NCBI GenBank assembly: GCA_947464885.1
Contig: CANHYZ010000191.1
Coordinates: forward strand, 1 to 5,097
DNA: 5,097 nucleotides
Source of the DNA: Flavobacteriales bacterium
GTDB lineage: Bacteria > Bacteroidota > Bacteroidia > Flavobacteriales_D > Sanyastnellaceae
Direction: 5' to 3'
Below the pieces are notes generated by a model. It was given only the letters and a program-made list of their open reading frames with translations. It ran no database searches and was not told the origin of the DNA. Positions 1-5,070 of this stretch are shown one piece after another. A program made the position numbers and the translations under genes. Positions within the stretch are counted from its first letter, which is position 1. Each line of letters opens with the position of its first letter.

Positions 1-218
1 CCGGGCATTCCGCCAAACATGTTGTTGCTCCACAGCGGCTCTTCATCGTTCATCAGGCGGTAATCCGACAGCTCCTTGGACATCCCCATTACCTTGTCCA
101 TATCGGGCTGCTTCAGACCGTATTCATCGTTGATGCCGGAGAAAAAGGCCATAGCAACAGCCATAAAGACAACTACTGCGACCACATGAGGAAGCAATGC
201 AAGCAACTTGTTTTTCAT
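1..218 (-). CDS. YfhO-family membrane protein, N-terminal part (runs off the left edge)
   Basis: The frame begins at ATG 218-216 and stays open for 72 codons to the window edge. The product starts MKNKLLALLPHVVAVVVF, with one hydrophobic segment at about residues 5-26 that fits a first membrane helix. After it comes GMSKELSDYR (residues 45-54), then EEPLWSNNMFGGMP (59-72). From memory of the family, a GMxKExxDxR stretch followed by EPLWxNxMFGGMP is typical of Bacteroidota YfhO-like proteins, large multi-pass membrane proteins linked to cell-envelope glycosylation, usually several hundred residues long. The exact substrate is not known to me. There is no clear Shine-Dalgarno sequence before the ATG, which is common in this phylum. 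It lies 61 bp downstream of the DUF4834-like gene on the same strand, so the two may form an operon. Confidence 0.8.
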   Translation of the reverse strand, partial: MKNKLLALLPHVVAVVVFMAVAMAFFSGINDEYGLKQPDMDKVMGMSKELSDYRLMNDEEPLWSNNMFGGMP

Positions 219-257
219 ACGATAATGCGTTGAGATAATGGTTTGGCGCGTGAATTT

Positions 258-273
258 AGGACATCCTTGTCCT
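258..273. other. Small hairpin between the DUF4834-like gene and the YfhO gene
   Basis: AGGACA (258-263) and TGTCCT (268-273) are perfect complements around a 4-base loop, TCCT. The hairpin starts just after the DUF4834-like stop codon on the minus strand. It has no T-run, so it is not a convincing terminator. A 6-bp stem can occur by chance. It could be an RNA processing or stability element between two co-transcribed genes, but nothing else supports that. Confidence 0.2.
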
Positions 274-279
274 CTGTCG

Positions 280-549
280 TCAATCTTCCTTGATTTCCAC
301 GAAATCCACGTAATCGCCCTTGTCGGCATGTGAGGAGGAACGCTTGTCGGTTTCAACCGTTACTTGTCCCTCTCTGCGTGGCGGACGCGCGGCTTCCTGT
401 CTGCGACGCATTTCTTCCTGCATGCGTTCCTGCGCCCCGCGCACCACGCGCGGAATTGCCAAACGAGCAACCAAGCGAATGATAAACGAAATGACCAAAA
501 TCCATAAAATTATGCGGAAAACACCGCCTAAAGAAGCTTCATACACCAT
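280..549 (-). CDS. DUF4834-like small membrane protein (89 aa)
   Basis: This 89-residue protein has a short N-terminus, one hydrophobic helix at about residues 9-28 (FRIILWILVISFIIRL), and then a long Arg/Gln/Glu-rich segment at about 36-60 (ERMQEEMRRRQEAARPPRR) that could be helical or coiled-coil. It ends in GDYVDFVEIKED (78-89). A single membrane helix, a charged linker and a C-terminal G-[DE]-Y-[VI]-D-[FY]-x-E-[IV] tail match my recollection of the DUF4834 family, found mainly in Bacteroidota and of unknown function. The positive-inside rule suggests the charged tail faces the cytoplasm. The gene precedes the YfhO-like gene by 61 bp on the same strand, which suggests shared transcription. 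The family name is assigned by eye; the existence of the gene is better supported than the name. Confidence 0.72.
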   Translation of the reverse strand: MVYEASLGGVFRIILWILVISFIIRLVARLAIPRVVRGAQERMQEEMRRRQEAARPPRREGQVTVETDKRSSSHADKGDYVDFVEIKED

Positions 550-616
550 GGCGCAAAATTAATTGAAGCAATGGCAGTTTCGGGTGAATGAGTGCCTAGT
601 ATTTTCTATCTCACGA

Positions 617-741
617 ATAGCATTTAGCCACGAATGCACGTATGGCGCTTAGACACGAATACACGAATGGCGCTTGGAAACGAATGCACGAATGGCGCTT
701 GGAAACGAAAGAACGTATGGCGCTTGGACACGAATGCACGA
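617..741. repeat. Five tandem 25-bp repeats (ATGGCGCTTGGAAACGAATG-type)
   Basis: Five consecutive 25-base units start at 617, 642, 667, 692 and 717. The unit begins ATGGCGCTTGGAAACGAATG and ends CACGA. Units 3 and 5 differ only at one position (GGAAA versus GGACA). Unit 1 is the most diverged (ATAGCATTTAGCC at its start). A partial sixth unit (ATGACATTT) begins at 742, and a fragment (CTCACGA) precedes unit 1. Within each unit ACGAAT occurs twice or nearly so, giving a smaller nested repeat. The array lies downstream of the Asp-box gene and upstream of the DUF4834-like gene. No reading frame uses it sensibly. Confidence 0.9.
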
Positions 742-838
742 ATGACATTTTAAGTTCAGTTAAGAAAACCTACCTAAAATTCAATACAGGTTGACCAACG
801 TCCTTCACTGCAGCATCAATCATTCGTGCATTCGTGGC
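627..838. repeat. MITE-like segment bounded by 18-bp inverted repeats
   Basis: GCCACGAATGCACGTATG at 627-644 is repeated in inverted orientation at 821-838 (CATTCGTGCATTCGTGGC), matching at 17 of 18 positions. The last repeat unit also pairs perfectly over 16 bases (729-744 with 821-836). The enclosed segment holds most of the tandem array plus about 75 bases of unique sequence and no gene. Sequences such as CCACGAATGCACGAATG are, as far as I recall, widespread small interspersed repeats in environmental bacterial genomes. I see no target-site duplication, so calling it a mobile element is inference. In RNA from the upstream Asp-box gene it could fold at the 3' end. Confidence 0.45.
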
Positions 839-851
839 GAATTGCCCAACG

Positions 852-3800
852 CTATTCAATCATCAGCTCAGCTTTCGATTGGCCGGCAGAAGATTCGCAC
901 ATCACGGTGTATTTGCCTTTGGGCAAGTAGTATTTGCCATTATCCGCGCGTTTGAGGCGAATGGCATCTTGAGCATCCTTCCCCTTATTCATTGCATCCT
1001 GCAAGGGCTTGACCATCGCATCCGCCATCGTCATATCATAGGAAAAATAGTTCAATCCGTCTTTAAGGCTCATTATCGGGAAGTGATGAAGAACCAAGGA
1101 GTCACCGAAGTTCAACGTGAGTGCAGAGCAACTTTGTGCACCGGTCGCTGAAATGACGATATCCACATGGGGCAACTTCGGCTCAAGCCACTTGCTCCAA
1201 TTACTGCCCCAATCCGAACGATGCTTGATTGGTTTTGGCGTAAGCAAGGCTATCGGCTGATTCGCCCTCGCCACTGACTCGCGGATGTGCTCCAAATCGA
1301 TAATCCAGATGCTGCGGCCATGCGTGCCGACTACCAAATCCTCTTCGCGCTCTTGAATGACCAGATCATGTATGGAAACCGCAGGTAATATTCCGCTCAT
1401 CAAATACCACTGTGCACCGCTGTTTGTAGTGGCATAAAGACCATGGTCAGTGCCCACGTACAGCAACCCTTCATGCTTGCTATCCTCGCGAATGACATTG
1501 ACGCATTCCATCGGAAGATTACCACTCACCAAACGCCACGTTTTTCCCAAATCATCCGAACAAAAAACATAGGGAGCAAAGTGATCCTGACGATAGCCAT
1601 TCATCGTAACATAGAGACGTTCGCGCTTGTGTGAGGAGAAAATAACGCGCGTTACCCATAAACCGGCGGGTAATCCGGCGCTCACATCATTCCAGGTGTA
1701 GCCGTTGTCTGGAGAAACATGTACACGACCATCATCACTGCCGACCGCCAACAAACCAAATTGGGATGATGACTCCGCGATGGTGGTCAACGTTCCGAAC
1801 GGCACGTTGCCGGCCTTCTCGCCATGGGTGAGATCACCGCTCAACGTCGTAAACGTTTCACCTTTATCCGTAGAGCGATGTACTTTGTTGGAGCAGATGT
1901 AGAGGATATCCTGATTGAATTTAGAGAGCAAAATCGGCGTCTGCCAGTTCCAGCGCAGCGGACGTTCGCCCAGTGCGTGGCGTACCGATAGATCCATGTA
2001 ATCTTCTTCCTGCAATTTCACGCGTGTATAATTCCCGAACTGGTACCCCGTGTAAAGCGTGTTGTTGTCGCGCGTGTCAATCATGACTTGCATACCATCA
2101 CCCCCAAGAATTTCTTTGAAATCATTTTGACCCGTGATACGCCAGTCTTCATTAGGCTCTGTGCGTGAAGAAGCATACCACACGCCATTATCCTGCAAAC
2201 CGCCAAACACATTATACGGCTTGGCATTGTCGACCTGCACCGTGTAGAACTGCCCCACAGCAGGTGAATTGCAATTGACATAGGTCGCGCCATCGTCGTA
2301 CGATATCTGCACGCCACCATCGCTGCCGTTGATGAGGTGGTTGCCGTTGTTTGGATTGATCCACAACGCGTGATGATCGACGTGCACGTTGCCCGGGTTG
2401 ATGCCCTTCCACGTGGCGCCGCCATCGCTGCTTTTGATGATGGGCACACCGGCGATGTAGACTTTGTTCGGGTCTGCAGCCGATACGCGAATCATGCCAA
2501 AATAATAGCCGTACGTGAAGACCACATCATCGAGGTAATCAGCGTGTGTGCGTTTCCAATCGGTCTTTTCGGGATTACATGCATATACTTCCGCACCCAC
2601 GATAGGCGTATTGAAGAGATCTTCGTTGGCATCGTAGAGATAATCGTAAAGAGCGACAGGCTGCAGCTTTCCATTGCGCACCTGCTCCTTCACTGATGCT
2701 GCCGAGTGTTCATCACCAAAACCATTGTCGCGCAAAAACTGATCAAGCAAGGAATCAGTCAGCGCGAGAAATGCATCAGCTTTCATTTCGCGAAACATAT
2801 CCTTCTTCCATCCTTCTTCTGTTTTCTTGAGTGCGGTATCCGGACGGTGCGCTTGATTATCGATGAAGGCATAGAGGCGGTGGCCGGCCAGGCTATGATG
2901 CAAGGCAAGCCCGATACGACCGACAGAATCAGCAGGAACGCCGCCTGCGAATGCGGTTTTTCCATTACCGGCATGCGACATCATCTTCCACGTATTGCCA
3001 CCATCGGTGGACGACCACACGGCGCTGCCTGTGCCTTCGCCTTTGAAGTTCCATGCTTTGCGATCTCTATTCCAAGTTGCAGCATACAGCACATTTGGAT
3101 TCAATGGATCGATGACGAGATCAACCGCGCCGCAGCCTTCCGCAGGCGTGAGTGTTTGCTTCCATGTAGCGCCGCCATCGGTAGTTTTGAATACACCGCG
3201 TTGTCCGCCTGATGTATAGAGCGGCCCGAGCGATGCCACCCAAATCGTATTCGGATCGGAAGGATGAACGACTACACGCCCGATGTGCTGCGTATCGGGA
3301 AGTCCTTTGTGTTCGGCTTTGTAGCGCAACGAGCCATCTTGTTGTTGAATTGGAATGACACGATATACGCCTACTCCGCTATACGACGAGCGTGATGAAT
3401 TCACTTCGCCCGTGCCGATCCAAATCACTTCACCGTGTGACCAATCGACAGCAATATCACCAATGGTCATCACCGCTTCGTCGTCGAATACGGGCTCGAA
3501 CGATACACCGTTGTTGCGTGTCACCCACAAACCGCCGCTGGCGTATGCGACATAAAAGTGATGCGCATTATTTGGATTCACATCGAGGTCGACCACGCGA
3601 CCGCTCATGACTGTCGGTCCAATACATCGCGCGGGTAAATCCCGCCAGGGGCTTTCAGCAGCTGCAGTTCGAGCAGCATTGAGTGATTGTAATCGTTCAA
3701 CACCCGGAGTGGCACTTGGCGTTGCTTGCTTGGGTTGCGATTTGCGCTGGGCGTGGGCAGCGGTGGTAATGAGAAGGAGCGTGATGAGGAAGATGCGCAT
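852..3800 (-). CDS. Secreted Asp-box (BNR/VPS10-like) beta-propeller protein, 982 aa
   Basis: The start at ATG 3800 gives a clean Sec signal peptide, MRIFLITLLLITTAAHA, with likely cleavage after AHA (residue 17). Asp-box motifs (S/T-x-D-x-G-x-T-W/F) occur at 206-213 (TTDGGATW), 264-271, 457-464, 500-507, 643-650, 696-703 and 748-755, with degenerate copies at 94-101 and 791-798. Such boxes mark beta-propeller blades, as in sialidases, sortilin/VPS10 proteins and bacterial 'glycosyl hydrolase'-annotated BNR proteins. The order IGPTVMSGRVVDLDV (60-74), ASGGLWVT (87-94), IGTGE (128-132), HIGRVVVHP (172-180), HALWINP (477-483), GSDGGVQIS (492-500) and GTHGRSIWIID (825-835) fits that last family of about 1000 residues. 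An insertion at about 310-430 interrupts the first propeller. The C-terminus (KGKYTVMC) looks like a beta-sandwich. There is no obvious T9SS tail, so it may be periplasmic or released. Substrate and enzyme activity are unknown; database names such as glycosyl hydrolase are not proof of catalysis. Confidence 0.9.
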   Translation of the reverse strand: MRIFLITLLLITTAAHAQRKSQPKQATPSATPGVERLQSLNAARTAAAESPWRDLPARCIGPTVMSGRVVDLDVNPNNAHHFYVAYASGGLWVTRNNGVSFEPVFDDEAVMTIGDIAVDWSHGEVIWIGTGEVNSSRSSYSGVGVYRVIPIQQQDGSLRYKAEHKGLPDTQHIGRVVVHPSDPNTIWVASLGPLYTSGGQRGVFKTTDGGATWKQTLTPAEGCGAVDLVIDPLNPNVLYAATWNRDRKAWNFKGEGTGSAVWSSTDGGNTWKMMSHAGNGKTAFAGGVPADSVGRIGLALHHSLAGHRLYAFIDNQAHRPDTALKKTEEGWKKDMFREMKADAFLALTDSLLDQFLRDNGFGDEHSAASVKEQVRNGKLQPVALYDYLYDANEDLFNTPIVGAEVYACNPEKTDWKRTHADYLDDVVFTYGYYFGMIRVSAADPNKVYIAGVPIIKSSDGGATWKGINPGNVHVDHHALWINPNNGNHLINGSDGGVQISYDDGATYVNCNSPAVGQFYTVQVDNAKPYNVFGGLQDNGVWYASSRTEPNEDWRITGQNDFKEILGGDGMQVMIDTRDNNTLYTGYQFGNYTRVKLQEEDYMDLSVRHALGERPLRWNWQTPILLSKFNQDILYICSNKVHRSTDKGETFTTLSGDLTHGEKAGNVPFGTLTTIAESSSQFGLLAVGSDDGRVHVSPDNGYTWNDVSAGLPAGLWVTRVIFSSHKRERLYVTMNGYRQDHFAPYVFCSDDLGKTWRLVSGNLPMECVNVIREDSKHEGLLYVGTDHGLYATTNSGAQWYLMSGILPAVSIHDLVIQEREEDLVVGTHGRSIWIIDLEHIRESVARANQPIALLTPKPIKHRSDWGSNWSKWLEPKLPHVDIVISATGAQSCSALTLNFGDSLVLHHFPIMSLKDGLNYFSYDMTMADAMVKPLQDAMNKGKDAQDAIRLKRADNGKYYLPKGKYTVMCESSAGQSKAELMIE

Positions 3801-3813
3801 GGATTCGTTTTAC

Positions 3814-3828
3814 GGTGGTGTAAACTTA
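3814..3828 (-). promoter_or_regulatory. Possible Bacteroidota -7 promoter element of the Asp-box gene
   Basis: On the minus strand TAAGTTTACACCACC ends 13 bases before the ATG. TAAGTTTA matches the Bacteroidota -7 box TAnnTTTG at all but the last position. I see no convincing -33 TTTG box at the usual distance. A near-identical 15-mer (13 of 15 bases) precedes the toxin-antitoxin gene, which is the main reason to list it. Confidence 0.3.
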
Positions 3829-3862
3829 GTAAAACATGAAGAGTATTCGCGGTTGGAGGATC

Positions 3863-3881
3863 AAAGGCCTTCGGCTTTTTT
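3863..3881. terminator. Terminator-like hairpin
   Basis: AAAGGCC (3863-3869) pairs with GGCTTTT (3873-3879), including one G-T wobble, around a TTC loop. A run of six T (3876-3881) follows on the plus strand. In that direction there is no upstream gene to terminate. In the minus direction it lies about 100 bp after the toxin-antitoxin stop codon, but only a short T-run follows. It could still end that transcript before the Asp-box promoter. Confidence 0.3.
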
Positions 3882-3885
3882 GTTA

Positions 3886-3965
3886 TTAACCGCAGAGGCG
3901 CAGAGGGGAGCAGAGAATGCTTCTAAAGAAATATTCTCTGTGACTCTTTGCGCCTCTGCGGTTAA
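3886..3965. repeat. Long imperfect inverted repeat of the CGCAGAGGCGCAGAG type
   Basis: The arms 3886-3918 and 3933-3965 are reverse complements at 28 of 33 positions, with the outer 17 bases (TTAACCGCAGAGGCGCA) perfect. The 14-base centre contains a further TTC/GAA pairing (3921-3923 with 3928-3930) around TAAA. From memory, TAACCGCAGAGGCGCAGAG hairpins are a common dispersed element in many environmental bacterial genomes and resemble REP or MITE palindromes. It sits 19 bp beyond the toxin-antitoxin stop codon, so it may also stabilise or end that transcript. No transposase is in the window. Confidence 0.85.
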
Positions 3966-3984
3966 AAAGTATGCCCGGCTGAAT

Positions 3985-4647
3985 CTACTGTATCATGAGT
4001 GATATTTTCCGACCAAGCCCCAACTCAATGAGTTTGTAAAGCGTAGACAACTGAATATCGCTGTGACCATTTTCAATACGGGATATAAAACTCTTTTTGG
4101 TTCCGGTTTTCTCGGCTAGTTGTTCTTGGGTCATGGAAGCTAGTCGACGCTCTTCACGAATAATTTCACCAATGGCAAATGCCTTAGCCTTAATTTCAAA
4201 CTCGGTGCGCTTCGCTGAACCAATTCGACCGTAGCGCTTATCCAGATGTTCATCAAAGGTTGTAAGGCTACTCTTACGTGCCTTACCATTTTTCTTTTTT
4301 CCGGCTTTACTTTTTTCATGGAAGTATTCCTTCTTAATGCTTAGTGCACGTTCAATTTCAATCGGTGGAGTCTTTTGAGATTTCTTTTGAAACCCGTTGA
4401 ACAACACCACGACGTTTCCTTCATCAAAACAACAAAATATGCGATAAATGTTGCTCTGATACTCAACCCTGATTTCATACCAACCAACGGTTCCCTCAAT
4501 GTGCTTAAAGAACTTTCGAGGAATTCTTTCGGCCACTGCAATCAAAAACAAGACATCATCAATTTTCTCCTGCACTTTCTCACTTTGCTTATCGAAAAAA
4601 TCCCGGAAGTAGTGCCTGAAGAAAATAACATGTCTATTTCGTTCCAT
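3985..4647 (-). CDS. RelE/HigB-type toxin fused in frame to HigA-type XRE antitoxin (220 aa)
   Basis: Residues 1-112 resemble the Gp49-like/HigB branch of the RelE/ParE toxins, which cut mRNA at the ribosome. The visible marks are IPRKFFKHIEG (42-52), WYEIRV (56-61), NIYRIFCCFDEGNVVVLFNG (66-85) and FQKKSQKTPPIEIERA (86-101). Residues 113-128 form a Lys-rich linker. Residues 129-220 resemble the partner antitoxin: TFDEHLDKRYG (130-140), KAFAIGEIIREERR (155-168), then a helix-turn-helix, MTQEQLAEKTGTKKSFISRI (172-191), and STLYKLIELGLGRK (201-214). In the known families these are two separate proteins encoded by adjacent genes, toxin first. Here no ATG, GTG or TTG lies in frame at the junction to start a separate antitoxin. 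The junction has a frameshift-like signal and an overlapping out-of-frame start, listed separately. The gene is visibly more A/T-rich than the Asp-box gene, consistent with transfer. Fusion by a one-base indel or sequencing error is a serious alternative. Confidence 0.85.
   Translation of the reverse strand: MERNRHVIFFRHYFRDFFDKQSEKVQEKIDDVLFLIAVAERIPRKFFKHIEGTVGWYEIRVEYQSNIYRIFCCFDEGNVVVLFNGFQKKSQKTPPIEIERALSIKKEYFHEKSKAGKKKNGKARKSSLTTFDEHLDKRYGRIGSAKRTEFEIKAKAFAIGEIIREERRLASMTQEQLAEKTGTKKSFISRIENGHSDIQLSTLYKLIELGLGRKISLMIQ
4262..4300 (-). other. Candidate -1 frameshift site with downstream stem-loop
   Basis: On the coding strand, A AAA AAG (4300-4294) lies exactly in the X XXY YYZ phase (codons GGA AAA AAG, residues 116-118). 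Seven bases later GTAAGGC (4286-4280) pairs perfectly with GCCTTAC (4268-4262) around an 11-base loop. A -1 shift here reads GAA AAA TGG TAA, so translation would stop at 4285-4283 and give a 121-residue toxin without the antitoxin domain. The heptamer and the early stop are the arrangement of E. coli dnaX. Unlike dnaX, I see no Shine-Dalgarno-like stimulator about 10 bases upstream. Use of the site is inferred. Confidence 0.45.
4317..4332 (-). promoter_or_regulatory. Internal ribosome binding site and ATG for a separate antitoxin, out of frame as read
   Basis: AAGGA (4332-4328) is followed after 8 bases by ATG (4319-4317) within the toxin end. As the sequence stands this frame is +1 to the toxin and gives only a 59-codon unrelated peptide. 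If the A-run at 4300-4295 had seven A instead of six, it would read MKKVKPEKKKNGKARKSSL and continue into the antitoxin, giving a 111-residue protein. It is probably the ancestral antitoxin start. Confidence 0.4.
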
Positions 4648-4653
4648 TTTTCA

Positions 4654-4691
4654 GGCGGTGTAAAGTTAACGAATAATGGAACAAGACACAA
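4654..4691 (-). promoter_or_regulatory. Probable promoter of the toxin-antitoxin gene
   Basis: On the minus strand TTG (4691-4689) is followed after 20 bases by TAACTTTA (4668-4661), close to the Bacteroidota -33 TTTG and -7 TAnnTTTG boxes at an acceptable spacing. The -7 box runs into CACCGCC and lies 13 bases before the ATG, so the leader would be very short. The last base of the -7 box departs from consensus. Confidence 0.35.
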
Positions 4692-4694
4692 GAA

Positions 4695-4706
4695 TACAAC
4701 GTTGTA
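4695..4706. promoter_or_regulatory. Perfect palindrome, candidate antitoxin operator
   Basis: TACAACGTTGTA is a perfect 12-bp palindrome just upstream of the proposed -33 box and 48-59 bases before the toxin start. HigA-type antitoxins usually bind short palindromes at their own promoter, so this is a natural place for autorepression. There is only one copy in the window, and binding is inferred. Confidence 0.35.
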
Positions 4707-4940
4707 ATTACGCATTCTATTATCTGCTTGTCCGGCCCTTTCCATTCAAGGAAGGTCTTATTCTTTACAAATAGAACATTCGTTTCGCCATCCAAGAAGG
4801 CCGCCAATCGGCAATGGAATAGGATATGCCTCAAGCTGCCCAAGAGAGCGTTGTGGTGCAGGACTATCCGAAAAATAGCGCAGCATAAGATTGCATAAAA
4901 TATAACCGTAATCGTCATTTTCACAGGGGTGAGCGGGGCA
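4707..4940. other. Stretch with no recognisable gene
   Basis: Open frames cross this stretch on the minus strand, but their translations run through the terminator hairpin or overlap the operator and promoter, are rich in Cys, Pro and Arg without any family pattern, and have no support. I recognise no RNA gene here. It reads as intergenic sequence between the toxin-antitoxin promoter and the terminator of the right-edge gene. Confidence 0.5.
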
Positions 4941-4972
4941 AAAAGAAGAGGGGCCATCGCCCCTCTTCTTTT
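4941..4972 (-). terminator. Strong intrinsic terminator
   Basis: A 14-bp perfect stem (4941-4954 with 4959-4972) closes on a CATC loop. The GC-rich inner part (GAGGGGC) is flanked by A-rich and T-rich arms, so it could work in both directions. On the minus strand the stem ends in a run of five T (4944-4940), placing it about 98 bp after the stop codon of the right-edge gene, whose transcript it most likely ends. Confidence 0.8.
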
Positions 4973-5019
4973 CGCAGCACGCTGCTTTTGCAATTTTATG
5001 GTTTCCCTTTCGACTGGGA

Positions 5020-5039
5020 GGACGCACTGCAGTGCGTCC
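5020..5039. repeat. 20-bp perfect palindrome
   Basis: GGACGCACTGCAGTGCGTCC reads the same on both strands over all 20 bases, with no spacer. It lies between the right-edge stop codon and the terminator. It could be a cruciform-forming or protein-binding site or one copy of a dispersed palindromic repeat. Only one copy is in the window. It lacks a T-run, so it is not a terminator by itself. Confidence 0.8.
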
Positions 5040-5070
5040 GTGCCCGAGAATTTGCGTGATAGGCCTGCTT

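Noticed and set aside
554..561. Perfect TAnnTTTG box (TAATTTTG, minus strand) before the DUF4834-like gene
   Set aside because: It ends only four bases before the ATG and has no -33 partner at the usual spacing. In such A/T-rich sequence a chance match is likely.
617..741. The 25-bp repeats as a small CRISPR array
   Set aside because: The units are directly adjacent with no unique spacers and no cas gene is present.
852..3800. Calling the Asp-box protein a sialidase
   Set aside because: Asp-boxes alone do not show this. I see no N-terminal FRIP-type motif or clear arginine triad.
3607..4002. Plus-strand 131-codon open frame across the gap before the Asp-box gene
   Set aside because: It overlaps the signal-peptide end of the Asp-box gene in antisense, then runs through the hairpin repeat. 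Its translation shows no family pattern.
4287..4289. ATG overlapping the -1 frame stop as an antitoxin start
   Set aside because: It opens a +1 frame giving an unrelated peptide (MVRHVRVALQ), not the antitoxin.
4310..4316. Second A AAA AAG heptamer in the toxin coding strand
   Set aside because: It is in the wrong phase (codons GAA AAA AGT), so tandem -1 slippage of the canonical type is not possible there.
4634..5027. Two overlapping minus-strand open frames (119 and 89 codons) right of the toxin-antitoxin gene
   Set aside because: Both cross the 14-bp terminator stem (the longer also covers the promoter and operator), are low in recognisable pattern and have no convincing start signal.
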